Assembly: GCF_020731285.1 (NCBI RefSeq)
Contig: NZ_JAJFOW010000031.1
Coordinates: forward strand, 20,796 to 84,795
Direction of reading: 5' to 3'
Source: Cohnella baijiui
Lineage (GTDB): Bacteria > Bacillota > Bacilli > Paenibacillales > Paenibacillaceae
Length of the DNA stretch: 64,000 nt
The notes under the pieces were generated by a model, which did no database searches, had not been told where the DNA came from, and was given only the letters and a program-made list of their open reading frames with translations. A program made the position numbers and the translations under genes. The first letter of the stretch is position 1. Each line of letters starts with the position of its first letter. This document shows, piece by piece, positions 18,302 through 27,793 of this stretch.

Positions 18302-20407
18302 ATGAGCAACATTAAAACCGTTCACGTCGTTTTCAAGACCCATCTCGATATCGGGTTTACGGACTTGGCGCGTAATGTGATGGACCAATATTTTCAGCTA
18401 TATATTCCAAAGGCGCTTCAATTAGCCGAACAGTTGCGGCTTGAAGGCGGTCCTGCGCAATTCGTATGGACAACCGGCTCCTGGTTAATCAACGAATATC
18501 TGAAACAAGCCGACGAAGAACAAACAAGAACCATGGAAAAAGCGATCGCAGCCGGGAGCATCGTCTGGCATGGATTGCCGTTCACCACGCATACCGAGCT
18601 GATGGATCCCGCTTTATTCGAATACGGATTATCGATCGCCCAAAAGCTGAATGCCCGTTACGGAAAAAGCGCGATCACGGCGAAAATGACGGACGTACCT
18701 GGACATACGATCGGGATGGTTCCTCATCTTGCCAAACACGGCATCCGCTACTTGCACCTCGGCGTCAATCCCGCGTCGAAGGTGCCTGCCGTTCCCGAAA
18801 TCTTCGTATGGAGAGCGCAAGACGGCTCGGAAGTGATCGTCAATTATGCGAGCAACTATGGGAACACGGTGCAGATTGACGGATTTGACGAGGTTATGGT
18901 ATTCGCGCATACGGGAGACAATTGCGGACCGCCTGCCAAGGAAGACATCCAGGCGGAATTTGCCCGGCTGAGCGAAAGATTCCCCGGCGCTGTGATCCAA
19001 GCGTCCACGATGGAGGCCTTCGCTTCCCAATTGATCGCCTTGAAAGACCGCTTTCCGGTAGTTGAGGAAGAGATCGGCGACACCTGGATTCACGGAGCCG
19101 CTTCAGACCCGGCGAAAATCCAGCAATACCGGGAGATGTTAAGGCTTCGCGACAGGTGGGTCGCGGAGGGACGGTTCGATCCCGGAAGCAAGGAATATGC
19201 CGACTTCTGCGACCATCTGATGCTCATCCCGGAGCATACGTGGGGACTCGACGAGAAGAAGTTTTTAGGCGATTGCAAGCATTATTCCTTAAGCGATTTC
19301 CAGGCGGCGCGGCAAGCCGATACGGTAACGCAAGACGCCGTTCCCGACAAATACCGTTACATTGGATCGTTTGCCATGGATGAGCTCGACAGTCTTTCCT
19401 CGGAATTGTTCGCCTCGGAAAGCAAGAAAAGAAGCTTTCGCCTCTTCGAAAGCTCGTGGCAGGAGCAGCGGGCGTATATCCGCCAGGCCATTCAATGCTT
19501 GTCCGAAGATAAACGGCATGAAGCGGAAGCGGCCATTCGCGCTCTCGCAGCCTCGCCGGAACCATGCATGGATGGCCGCAGCCTGAACCCGCGAACGGTC
19601 TATCCGCTCGGCTTGTTTCAGGTCGAGTTCGATACGGACGGTTCGATTTGCAAGCTCGCCGGCCGGAACGGAAAGGAATGGGCCGACGAATCCCGCCGCT
19701 TGGGCCGCTTTGCTTACGAGACATTCGGTCTCGAAAATTATAACCATTGGTTCGGGCACTATGTGGAGCAATGGAGCACTACGTACCATTGGGCGGATGC
19801 GGACTTCGGCAAACCGGGCATGGAATTTGCGGAGCCAAGGCCGGAGCATCAACGGATCTCGCCGAACTTGATCTGTCTAACGGCATGCTCGGAGGAGAAT
19901 TACGACCGGGTGCAAGTTCAGCTCGCCTTGCCCTCGGAATGTGTTCAGATACACGGGGCGCCCAGGAAAATTCGCATCGATTACAGGTTCCATAAGCAAC
20001 AGCAGAAGATCGATGTTGAAATTAGCTGGTTCGACAAGCAGGCTTACCGTTTGCCGGAAGCAAGCTGGTTTTCGTTTGCCTTGAAGGTAGACAACCCGAA
20101 TCTATGGAAGTTGGATAAATTGGGGGCAAGAGTCTCGCCTTTGGAGGTCGTCAAGAATGGAAACCGGAATTTGCACGCGGTCCATTCGGGCGTACATTAT
20201 CGCGGCAGTGACGGTGAGGCTTCGATCGAAACGCTCGATGCGCCTTTATTGGCGCCAGGCGAGAAAAGACTTCTGCAGTTCGACAATACCTTCGTTTCGT
20301 TGGACGGAGGCATGCACTTTCTTCTGCACAACAATGTCTGGGGTACGAATTTTCGGATGTGGTATGAAGAAGATGCCAAATTCCGATTCGTCATCAGCTT
20401 GAGTTAA
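18302..20407 (+). CDS. DUF5054 protein (GH38-like)
   Basis: Seen: N-terminal VHVVFKTHLDIGFTDLARNV, the hallmark of DUF5054, a family distantly like GH38 alpha-mannosidases in which His and Asp of such motifs bind zinc. The central part has KMTDVPGHTIGMVPHLAKHG and the C-terminal half looks like a beta-sandwich. About 702 residues, usual length. ATG at 18302 stands 9 bases after GGGAGG; the ATG at 18296 is only 3 bases away. No signal peptide. Coupled to the GH2 gene, it probably acts on the same imported glycan; activity is unproven. Confidence 0.75.
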   Translation: MSNIKTVHVVFKTHLDIGFTDLARNVMDQYFQLYIPKALQLAEQLRLEGGPAQFVWTTGSWLINEYLKQADEEQTRTMEKAIAAGSIVWHGLPFTTHTELMDPALFEYGLSIAQKLNARYGKSAITAKMTDVPGHTIGMVPHLAKHGIRYLHLGVNPASKVPAVPEIFVWRAQDGSEVIVNYASNYGNTVQIDGFDEVMVFAHTGDNCGPPAKEDIQAEFARLSERFPGAVIQASTMEAFASQLIALKDRFPVVEEEIGDTWIHGAASDPAKIQQYREMLRLRDRWVAEGRFDPGSKEYADFCDHLMLIPEHTWGLDEKKFLGDCKHYSLSDFQAARQADTVTQDAVPDKYRYIGSFAMDELDSLSSELFASESKKRSFRLFESSWQEQRAYIRQAIQCLSEDKRHEAEAAIRALAASPEPCMDGRSLNPRTVYPLGLFQVEFDTDGSICKLAGRNGKEWADESRRLGRFAYETFGLENYNHWFGHYVEQWSTTYHWADADFGKPGMEFAEPRPEHQRISPNLICLTACSEENYDRVQVQLALPSECVQIHGAPRKIRIDYRFHKQQQKIDVEISWFDKQAYRLPEASWFSFALKVDNPNLWKLDKLGARVSPLEVVKNGNRNLHAVHSGVHYRGSDGEASIETLDAPLLAPGEKRLLQFDNTFVSLDGGMHFLLHNNVWGTNFRMWYEEDAKFRFVISLS

Positions 20408-20440
20408 TCGAAATCAGGGTCTGGAACGGACGAAATCAAT

Positions 20441-20474
20441 GGAACAGCCCCCTTCCGAGGAAGGGGGCTGTTCC
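20441..20474. terminator. Strong hairpin between convergent genes
   Basis: A perfect 16-bp stem GGAACAGCCCCCTTCC with its exact complement and a 2-base spacer. It lies between the ends of the DUF5054 gene and the opposite dioxygenase gene and may terminate both, although a long T-run is missing. Confidence 0.55.
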
Positions 20475-20534
20475 AAGATTCAGGCGTTGAGAAGCAACCG
20501 ATCTCTGGACACCACCATGATCCAACTATTCTGA

Positions 20535-21278
20535 TTAATAGAGTGGATACTTCTGGCGAAGATCTTCCCGATGGAGAACATTGGAATCCTCGCGGATATA
20601 ATGGCAAACATAGGAACGGCGCCAGCGGTCCTTGCTTCGGTTCTTGTTTGAGGAATGGATCAGCAGTTCGCTGAAAAAGAGAATATCTCCTTTTTCCATG
20701 ATCACCGGAATTTGACGACTCGTATCTACGCCCTCCGTTTCTTCGGTGTGGGATTCATGTTCTTCCAGGTTTTTGACCGCACCGTGCGGTAGCAAACCCA
20801 GCTTGTGCGTGCCCGGCATCACCCATAAGCATCCGTTCTCTTCGTCGACCAAGTCCTCCATGGCCGTCCATGCCGCGATCATCGTCATCGGATCGTTCTT
20901 GATATAATAATAATCCTGATGAGATGCTTGCCCCGGAGATCCCGGTTCTTTGTAGAAGTACATGCTTTGGACACATACGGCCTCTCTGCCCATTAATTGG
21001 GCCAGCGCACCGCGAATGATCGGCAACTTCATCAATTGGCGGGAGAAGCTGTCGTGCTTATGCGGATTGAACAGCCGCACGGCATATTTTTTGCGTTCGT
21101 CGCACGCCGCCCAGTCCGGCATGGGCGTTTGGTCGCGGATATCATAAATGTGTCCGTTAAAGGCATCGACTAAATCATCGGAGCAGCATTTCTTGAGCAA
21201 GACGTACCCGTTTTCTCGGAAGAAATCGATTTGGTTCTCATTGAGCGGCTTTAGCGGCGGCGGTTTTATTGCTTCCAC
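20535..21278 (-). CDS. Phytanoyl-CoA dioxygenase (PhyH) family protein
   Basis: Predicted Fe(II)/2-oxoglutarate-dependent oxygenase. Seen: HQD (His-X-Asp iron ligands) in QASHQDYYYI, a distal His in LLIHSSNKNRS with a following Arg able to bind 2-oxoglutarate, on a 247-residue double-stranded beta-helix. The GTG at 21278 is preferred: AAAGGAGAG lies 6 bases before it, whereas the frame open to 21488 would overlap the divergent AraC gene. Such genes are common next to sugar regulators in Paenibacillaceae; the substrate is unknown. Confidence 0.85.
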   Translation of the reverse strand: MEAIKPPPLKPLNENQIDFFRENGYVLLKKCCSDDLVDAFNGHIYDIRDQTPMPDWAACDERKKYAVRLFNPHKHDSFSRQLMKLPIIRGALAQLMGREAVCVQSMYFYKEPGSPGQASHQDYYYIKNDPMTMIAAWTAMEDLVDEENGCLWVMPGTHKLGLLPHGAVKNLEEHESHTEETEGVDTSRQIPVIMEKGDILFFSELLIHSSNKNRSKDRWRRSYVCHYIREDSNVLHREDLRQKYPLY

Positions 21279-21429
21279 ATCAAACTCTCCTTTAACATTA
21301 GGATTCTGCTTATGATTCAAAATAACGCATTTTCGGCCGTGCAACAATGGCTGTAAGTTGCATGATTGTGTCTGAAATTGATATAACTGATTGAGTATCA
21401 TAAGATGGGAGCGGAGGTGTTGTGGCATC

Positions 21430-22227
21430 GTGCGAGGAGTATTCACTTTTCCGTTCGACCATGTTCGATATGCCCATGCAGGATCCATCGTTTATCCGCC
21501 TGGCGGTCGCTATGGCCCCCGAATACAGCAGGACATTCAACTCGTGTTATTGTATACGGGCGAGATGAATGTCACGATTGACGGCCGTCCCCTGCACGTG
21601 CAACCCGGCCATGCCGTGTTATTGAAGCCGGGCCACGAGGAAATGTTCACATTCTCCAAGACCGAAGAAACCTGGCACCGCTGGATCTCCGTGAAAGCCT
21701 CTCCGATACCGGAGGAGGCGATCAATACGATGTACCGGCTTCCGGAATGCCTTCCTCTGACCGATGAGATGAACTTGCTGACCGATTTGATGCTCAAGAT
21801 GCAACGAAATGTCTCTTCAGATGACTCAACGATTCGCAGTCTCGGACTTGCGGCACTGCATCTTTTTCCAACCGAGACGAAGAGGTTTCTCCTTCAGCGG
21901 GAAAAACACCCCGCGCTTTATGCGGTGTTGACATGGATGCATGAGCATTTCGCGGAAGATATCACGCTGCGGGATTTGGCTAACCACGCAGGTCTTTCGT
22001 CGGAGCATTTGGTGCGGTTGTTCAAACAGCATGAGCAAACGACTCCGATGCATTATTTATGGAACTATCGGGTCAACCGTGCGGTCGAACTGCTTACGAA
22101 TACCGGATTGACCGTGTCGGAGATCGCGCACCGCTGCGGCTTTAAGACATCGAATCATTTCGCCAGATTGGTAAAACAATTGAAAGGGCAGACCGCATCC
22201 GAAATCCGGCAAGTTCGTGCGACATGA
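21430..22227 (+). CDS. AraC-family transcriptional regulator
   Basis: Divergent neighbour and likely regulator of the PhyH-type gene, sharing about 150 bases of control region. Seen: N-terminal cupin-like pocket (MNVTIDGRPLHVQPGHAVLL) and C-terminal AraC double helix-turn-helix (LRDLANHAGLSSEHLVRLFK and IAHRCGFKTSNHFARLVKQL). About 266 residues. A GTG start at 21430 has GGAGG 12 bases upstream; an ATG at 21391 in the same frame is an alternative. Confidence 0.85.
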   Translation: MRGVFTFPFDHVRYAHAGSIVYPPGGRYGPRIQQDIQLVLLYTGEMNVTIDGRPLHVQPGHAVLLKPGHEEMFTFSKTEETWHRWISVKASPIPEEAINTMYRLPECLPLTDEMNLLTDLMLKMQRNVSSDDSTIRSLGLAALHLFPTETKRFLLQREKHPALYAVLTWMHEHFAEDITLRDLANHAGLSSEHLVRLFKQHEQTTPMHYLWNYRVNRAVELLTNTGLTVSEIAHRCGFKTSNHFARLVKQLKGQTASEIRQVRAT

Positions 22228-22284
22228 GGCACCTGTGAAAATCCGGGATACGAACCATGAGGACTCGTTGCCGCTCCTCTTGCT

Positions 22285-22542
22285 TTGCGTTCATACAAAC
22301 TCCAGATTGCCTTACTTGGAGGTCTTCCTTCGAGCGATGTTCTGACGCAAATGATTGATCAAATGAAGAAGGACGCGGCAAAAACCGGGAATTATTCCGC
22401 TTTTGTGATCAATGCTATGCCGGATAAAGAAGAAAAACTGACAATTTCGCTCAAGGATTCGACGGAGGATATCGTTGCGCAGATTCAAAAGAAGTTTAAA
22501 GTCGTGAAACCGATCAGCGCATCGGCAACTAAAGCCGGCTGA
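22285..22542 (+). CDS. Hypothetical small protein or gene remnant
   Basis: An 85-residue frame starting at TTG with no visible ribosome site. Not recognised. The middle (MIDQMKKDAAKTGNYSAFVI) is polar and helical. It may be the remnant of a longer gene or chance; the terminator at 22653 lies about 110 bases downstream and could end it or the AraC gene. Confidence 0.3.
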   Translation: MRSYKLQIALLGGLPSSDVLTQMIDQMKKDAAKTGNYSAFVINAMPDKEEKLTISLKDSTEDIVAQIQKKFKVVKPISASATKAG

Positions 22543-22886
22543 GCTTAAATTTCGCAATTACAGAGAAATAGCGCGAGTGAAGCGTGATCCAACCATGACA
22601 TGCGGGAGATAAAAGGTTCGGGAAAAAGAAAGTTGTTAATATTGCCTGGTTGGGGCAGCATCCGTCAAGCCGGATGCTGCCCTTTTTTTTCGAAAGTTAA
22701 TCGAGCACAGTCGCGATTACCCGGCTCATAAAGATGACCCAAACTCGGTCGAGTTTTGATTGTATTGCAGATCGTGTTAGGGCGCTGGTATTACTCTAAT
22801 GCGAAAACAAACTTTTTGGGGAACTCGCACGTCTTACGCATATCACGCAAGCAAAATGATACGCGCGTATCGAGGAGAATCTAGAA
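22543..22886 (+). promoter_or_regulatory. Terminator followed by candidate ECF promoter for the sigma factor gene
   Basis: The 5' part carries the hairpin at 22653-22690. Further on, ACAAAC at 22807-22812 and CGTC at 22830-22833, 17 bases apart, resemble the AAC ... CGTC promoters used by ECF sigma factors of the SigV type, about 50 bases before the sigma gene. This fits autoregulation but is a weak match. Confidence 0.4.
22653..22690 (+). terminator. Rho-independent terminator
   Basis: Perfect 12-bp stem GGGCAGCATCCG with its complement, a 6-base loop, then eight T. A textbook terminator upstream of the sigma factor operon. Confidence 0.85.
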
Positions 22887-23390
22887 ATGGATAAGAAGTT
22901 GGAAAAATCGCTTATTCGTTTTATTACGGAAAATAAGGAGAATGTATATCGATTGGCCTATAGTTATGTTAAGAACGCTGAAAATGCACTGGACATCGTT
23001 CAAGATTCCATCCAAAAGGCGATAACAGCTTCAGAATTCTTAAAATCCGAAAGCTCAATGAAAAGCTGGTTCTACAGAATCGTGGTAAATACATCGCTCG
23101 ATTTTCTGAGAAAACAAAAGAGGATTCAACTTGTAGACGATATGACGTTGGAGTTGCATTGCCCTGCAAGCGAAGACGTCTACCATGATATTGACCTGGA
23201 GAAGGCTTTGGAGGAATTACCCCAGGCCTATCGCACTGTGGTTGTACTTAGATATTTTGAAGATTTGAAAATCGAAGAAATTGCCGAAGTGTTGAATGAA
23301 AACATCAGTACCGTAAAAACGCGATTGTATCAAGCGCTCTACAAACTTCGAATTAAAATGAGCAATGAATTGCTCAAGGAGGTCAAGTAA
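22887..23390 (+). CDS. sigV: ECF sigma factor (SigV-like)
   Basis: RNA polymerase sigma factor for cell-envelope stress. Seen: sigma region 2 (YRLAYSYVKNAENALDIVQD, SWFYRIVVNTSLDFLRKQKR) and region 4 (LEELPQAYRTVVVLRYFEDL, IEEIAEVLNENISTVKTRLY). 167 residues, normal. GAGGAG precedes the ATG. The anti-sigma gene starts one base after the stop and an OatA-type acetyltransferase follows, the same order as sigV-rsiV-oatA of Bacillus subtilis, where lysozyme is the inducer. The symbol rests on that context. Confidence 0.85.
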   Translation: MDKKLEKSLIRFITENKENVYRLAYSYVKNAENALDIVQDSIQKAITASEFLKSESSMKSWFYRIVVNTSLDFLRKQKRIQLVDDMTLELHCPASEDVYHDIDLEKALEELPQAYRTVVVLRYFEDLKIEEIAEVLNENISTVKTRLYQALYKLRIKMSNELLKEVK

Positions 23391-23391
23391 T

Positions 23392-24249
23392 TTGAGCGAA
23401 CAGCTGGAACAATTGAAAAGAAACTATAAAAATGTACCGATCCCGCAAGAATTGGATTTCGTCGTGAAGAAAGCCCTCAAACAAAATAAGAAAAAACAAT
23501 CGAATTGGATGAATCGTCTTGTCGGGGTCGGGGCGGCAGCTGTTATATTGATTGCTGGGATTAACGCTAGCCCCGCCTTTGCACATGCATTATCGAATGT
23601 GCCATACGTCGGCTCGCTCGTGAAGGTGCTAACGTTTACGGAATTTAAAGTAGATGAGGAAACAGCCAAAGCCGAAATAAAGGTACCTTCCGTTGCGAAC
23701 ATGGATAATACAACGTTAGAAGCCGCCTTGAACAACAAGTATCTGGAGGAAAGTAAAAATTTGTACAACGATTTCTTGGCGACGATGGAGGATCTAAAGA
23801 AAAATGGCGGAGGTCATTTAGGCGTAAAAAGCGGATTTGATGTCAAAACCGACAATGATCGGATTCTTGCCGTGAGCAGATATACTGTAAGCACGGTTAA
23901 TTCGTACTCGGCGTATACCTATGACACGATAGACAAGAAAAATCAACTTTTGATTACGTTACCGAGTTTATTTAAAGATGACAGCTATGTTCACCTGATC
24001 AACGATAATGTTAAACAACAGATGAGAGACCAGATGGAAGCAGACGCCGACAAGGTTTATTGGGTAGATGGTACCATGAGCTTCGAATCCATTGACAAAA
24101 ACCAATCCTTCTATATTAATGATCAAGGCAAGCTTGTCATTTGCTTTGATAAATACGAAGCCGCTCCCGGTTATATGGGCGTTTTGGAATTTATCATACC
24201 GACCGATGCAATCGCCGATGCATTGGTAAGTCATGAATATATCAAATAA
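23392..24249 (+). CDS. rsiV: Anti-sigma factor, RsiV-like (DUF3298/DUF4163)
   Basis: Membrane anti-sigma factor holding the preceding sigma factor inactive. Seen: cytoplasmic N-terminus (about 1-40), one membrane segment (VGAAAVILIAGINASPAFAH, about 45-65), then an extracytoplasmic part with the DUF4163/DUF3298 layout (DTIDKKNQLLITLPSLFKD; YEAAPGYMGVLEFIIP) that in RsiV binds lysozyme. The TTG at 23392 is the start: AAGGAGG lies inside the end of the sigma gene and the two genes are one base apart, implying translational coupling. 285 residues, as expected. Confidence 0.85.
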   Translation: MSEQLEQLKRNYKNVPIPQELDFVVKKALKQNKKKQSNWMNRLVGVGAAAVILIAGINASPAFAHALSNVPYVGSLVKVLTFTEFKVDEETAKAEIKVPSVANMDNTTLEAALNNKYLEESKNLYNDFLATMEDLKKNGGGHLGVKSGFDVKTDNDRILAVSRYTVSTVNSYSAYTYDTIDKKNQLLITLPSLFKDDSYVHLINDNVKQQMRDQMEADADKVYWVDGTMSFESIDKNQSFYINDQGKLVICFDKYEAAPGYMGVLEFIIPTDAIADALVSHEYIK

Positions 24250-24276
24250 GTCAGGTTGGTTAAGGAGAGCGGATGT

Positions 24277-25958
24277 ATGCCTAAGCCGCTGAACAATGAT
24301 CATACCCGTTACATGCCCGGACTCGACGGGCTAAGGGCTTTCGCCGTATTTGCAGTCATTTTCTATCATCTCAATGTCGGTTGGGCACCGGGCGGATTGC
24401 TAGGCGTCGGCGTGTTTTTCGTATTGTCCGGGTACCTGATTACAGACAATCTCATTGCCCAATGGGCGAGGAGCGGACGTATTGATTGGAAAGACTTCTG
24501 GCTAAGACGGCTACGGCGGCTGATGCCCGCGCTGCTTGCCATGATTGCAGCCGTTACGACATGGATCGCGGTATTCGATCGTTCCCAACTGGCATCGCTG
24601 CGCGGGGATGTGCTGTCGGCCGGTCGACGCTCGCGCTCGCGCTAGTTTCAGCGCTGGCGATGGCGCTGCTGTATGAGCCGGGTACAGATCCAAGCCGGGT
24701 TTACTATGGTACGGATACGAGAGCGTTCGCCTTACTCGTCGGCGCCGCGCTCGCCATCATTTGGCCGAGCCGCAAGCTCTCCATAAAGACTGGGCCGCAG
24801 GCGCGCGTTGTCATTGACGGCATCGGGGCGGGCGGACTGGTAACGATTGCGGTCATGATTCGGCTGACCGATCAGTACGACAGCTTCCTTTACCGGGGCG
24901 GACTTGCGCTGTTGTCCGTCGCCGCGGCTTTGGCTGTGGCGGTGCTTGTTCATCCGGTAAGCAGGCTGGGTAAAGTATTGGGCTGCAAACCGCTTCGGTG
25001 GCTTGGCGTCCGTTCTTACGGCATTTATCTTTGGCATTATCCGGTTATCGTACTGACGAGTCCAACTGTTAACACTGGAGGGACAAACATTATGCGCAGC
25101 ATATTTCAGATAGTAGTCTGTATCGTCCTTGCCGCGTTATCTTGGCGGTTTATCGAGGAGCCAATTCGGAGCGGCGGTTTGGGTAAAGTATGGAGGCGAA
25201 TGCGACCTCGAGACATGAGTCGTGGGAGGGTGCCGGTCGGTCGCACAATTGCTTCGTTGAGTATGATACTGGTAATGATGGTGGCTGTGATCGGCTTGAC
25301 CAGCTGTGCATCCGGCAAATCGGCCGGCTCGGTTTCGCAAGGCAGCGGCAATCTACAAACGGACGGTACGGCACTGCCTCGCATGGAACAACCCGGCACC
25401 GGGATGGACGGAACAGCGAAGCCAAATGAGACATCGAAGCCGCAGTCAAACGGCTCGAATCAGCACGTCGAGACTCCGAAGCCGGATGCGGGGCGGGGAA
25501 TGATCGCGATCGGCGACTCGGTCATGCTGGACATTGCCCCATATTTGAAAGACCTTCTTCCCGGCATCACGATCGACGGCAAAGTGGGCCGACAGATGTC
25601 TCAGGCGAAGGCCATAATCGATAAGTTCAAGTCGAATAGCGAACTCGGAGACGTGGTCATCATCGGGCTCGGTACGAACGGCACGTTTTCGAAGAAGACG
25701 CTCGATACGGTGCTGCAATCGCTCGAAGATGTACAGCAAATTGTGCTCGTAAATATACGCGTGCCTCGTCCCTGGGAGCGGGACGTCAACTCGACCTTGG
25801 CAAATGAAGCGATAAAGTTCGACAATGTCACACTCGTCGACTGGTACGCGGCCAGCACAGACAAAGATTCGTATTTCGCAAAGGATGGCGTTCATCTTGA
25901 CGAGGAAGGTGCCAAGGCATTTGCTTCGTTGGTGGCTGACGCGATCAAGCCGCAATAA
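24277..25958 (+). pseudogene. oatA: OatA-type peptidoglycan O-acetyltransferase, disrupted
   Basis: O-acetylation of peptidoglycan gives lysozyme resistance. The start (ATG 24277, AAGGAG upstream) reads as a normal acyltransferase-3 N-terminus (YMPGLDGLRAFAVFAVIFYH, VGVFFVLSGYLITD) to about GDVLSA, then enters a wrong frame and stops at 24645. The rest continues in another frame from about 24620 (LALALVSALAMALLYEPGTD) through membrane helices to a C-terminal SGNH esterase-like domain with GDSVML, GLGTNG and DGVHLDEEG. The central acyltransferase part, including the usual WSLAVEEQFY region, is missing, so this is a deletion plus frameshift, not a simple indel. The downstream part keeps a long open frame, so loss may be recent, or an assembly error. 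Confidence 0.75.
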
Positions 25959-26132
25959 AGCGCGGTATAGAGAAGAATTAAAATAGAAACGCTCTCTGGC
26001 ATAATGATGGAAAGGTTTTCGAGAAGAGAGCGAAATGATTAGAGGTGGATATGATTCTAACGGGTTCCGTTTTGAAGTAGAAAGGTCTTAAATGACATAT
26101 TGAATGACTTGAGTTTTGGCATGAGCAAACAA

Positions 26133-26176
26133 AAAATAAGGTGGGTTTTAGCCGGTTTAGCCCACCTTATTTTTGT
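26133..26176. terminator. Bidirectional terminator
   Basis: Stem AAAATAAGGTGGG with complement CCCACCTTATTTT around a 14-base loop, T-rich on both strands. It can end the minus-strand gene at 26193 and transcripts from the acetyltransferase side. Confidence 0.75.
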
Positions 26177-26192
26177 TAAATGCACCTTGTGT

Positions 26193-26684
26193 TTAACTTT
26201 CTTTCAGAAATCCTTCAAAGAAACCCTTAATGTTTTCAAGATTGACTTTGTAATATTTTAATTCAAAGTCATTGCTCAGGTCGTTTCGAGTCACATATAC
26301 TTCTTTTTTTGCGTATTGTATACGTATTTCTCTATCAGGCTTTAAACCAAGTACAATCCCTGCACTAATTTGTGGGTCGACGCTTTCCACTTGAACAACG
26401 CTCATTTCTGGAATTGAATTGAACATATCTACGAGTTGAATAACTTGTTGTTGAGTTAAACTGACATCCGCTTGTTTTGCGAATGAGTTTTCAACGACCC
26501 ATTTACTCATTTTATAGCCTTGAACATCTGTCGGTTGTATTTGTTTATTTAGAGGTAGGCTCTCTGGTACTACTCCTGAAGAATGCTTCTGCGTGAACGA
26601 TATCGTGAGTATTACTAACGCAATTGCAATAATTCCGAGCAGTATAATTGTTGCTGGATTTCTCCCCAAGAAAGTTTTATTCAT
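26193..26684 (-). CDS. Hypothetical membrane-anchored protein
   Basis: 163 residues, not recognised. Seen: one N-terminal membrane segment (ATIILLGIIAIALVILTISF, about 11-30) and a soluble extracytoplasmic part. GGAGTGTGATTTAA precedes the ATG, giving a good ribosome site. Base composition is clearly more AT-rich than neighbouring genes and it borders the transposase remnants, which suggests recent arrival. A bidirectional terminator follows. Confidence 0.65.
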   Translation of the reverse strand: MNKTFLGRNPATIILLGIIAIALVILTISFTQKHSSGVVPESLPLNKQIQPTDVQGYKMSKWVVENSFAKQADVSLTQQQVIQLVDMFNSIPEMSVVQVESVDPQISAGIVLGLKPDREIRIQYAKKEVYVTRNDLSNDFELKYYKVNLENIKGFFEGFLKES

Positions 26685-26847
26685 TTAAATCACACTCCTT
26701 TTTCAGTTCGTTTAACTTTATCCACAAGTTCTTCAAATTCCTTCCTTAACCTATTGATACTACATGAATTTGCTTTTAGTTTCATCTTATTCGTGGCTTT
26801 TAATTTGAAGAAGGGAAGGGAGCTTAGCAAAGATGCCCCCCCCAATA
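26685..26847. other. AT-rich intergenic stretch
   Basis: Between the hypothetical membrane gene and the transposase remnants. A run of C residues near 26837 is the only odd feature; no gene or clear hairpin seen. Confidence 0.4.
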
Positions 26848-27126
26848 CTATTTGAAATAAACAATATCCTTTAAGGTGAATTGTTTGTCTGTAATTCCAA
26901 TCCTTTGAGCAGGGGGCGCTTCTTTTCCGTCATAAGATTTATACGGCGTATAGAAGTTATAGAACGTCCGAAGGATGGTTTGGGCGTACTGAGCGTACTT
27001 GGGATTGCAATTGGCATAAATATAACTTTTTCCATCACCCCGCGCAGTAACAAGTGGTCTTTCCAAAATGGATATTCTACGGCGGATTTTTAGAGGGAAA
27101 TTTGGTTTTTTTCTACGACTGACCAA
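26848..27126 (-). pseudogene. Transposase C-terminal remnant
   Basis: The frame contains YAQTILRTFYNFYTPYKSYD followed by APPAQRIGITDKQF and DIVYF, the arrangement found at the end of DDE-type insertion sequence transposases (YNF..pH.s ... tPA..aGi). The N-terminal catalytic parts are absent. It overlaps the end of the next remnant by a few bases in another frame. Reads as a decayed insertion sequence. Confidence 0.5.
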
Positions 27127-27793
27127 TTAACTCACAAATCTTATTTTCGATGATTTGCAAGTATATTTCAGGATTTTTACGGAACCTCCGACGTTTCGTC
27201 CCTTCGAGCAGACGATCATTCCATCGGGTTCTCTCTTTATTGAACGCGTTGTAATCCACTTTTTGTAGGCGTTCGATGATGTCGGGTTGTTTCAGAGCAT
27301 TGTCTACAAACACAACGAACTCGCCGCTGCGGAGGATGTAATCGTTCCAACTGCGGCGGCCGGTCATCCGGCGATGCTTCGTTTTCGTCTGGCGAAAGAA
27401 CCGTTCATGGTCAATGTTCGTTCGAGGTACATGTGACGTGTCGTAACAGGTATACAGACCGTTCCAAAATCCCTTTGTATACGCCAAAACGTTGTTTACC
27501 AACACTTCATCGCCGGGCTCGTTGTAGTGTTGCTGCATCCACGCGAGGAGGTGCCCCATTTGAAATCGAACAGGCACCGCACCGAAAAAAATACGCATAA
27601 CGAGCACGTTTATCGGAGACACGAGCGCCGCGAGAATCGGGATGGCCGGCGTATCCTTCAAGTGAAGATACCTCGTCACCAATATGTAGTAGGTGGTTTT
27701 ATGATGGATGATGACCGCATAGGTTAACCTTTTCAAGACTTTAGTCTTTGTCTCGTTTAGCCGTGCATAGACGATATTCGTCCAAGGCTTCAT
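27113..27793 (-). pseudogene. Transposase-like fragment
   Basis: 226 codons with VPRTNIDHERFFRQTKTKHR, RMTGRRSWNDYILRSGEFVV and RRRFRKNPEIYLQIIENKI, a pattern found in the C-terminal half of some insertion sequence transposases. No ribosome site stands before its first ATG and its beginning overlaps the end of the Cys-rich gene in another frame. It is either a truncated transposase or the second half of a gene split by a frameshift near 27741-27793. Confidence 0.5.

Noticed and set aside
25990..26032. CGCTCTC/GAGAGCG inverted repeat after the broken acetyltransferase gene
   Set aside because: The arms are short and the loop long; no T-run and no transposase next to it, so neither terminator nor insertion sequence end could be supported.
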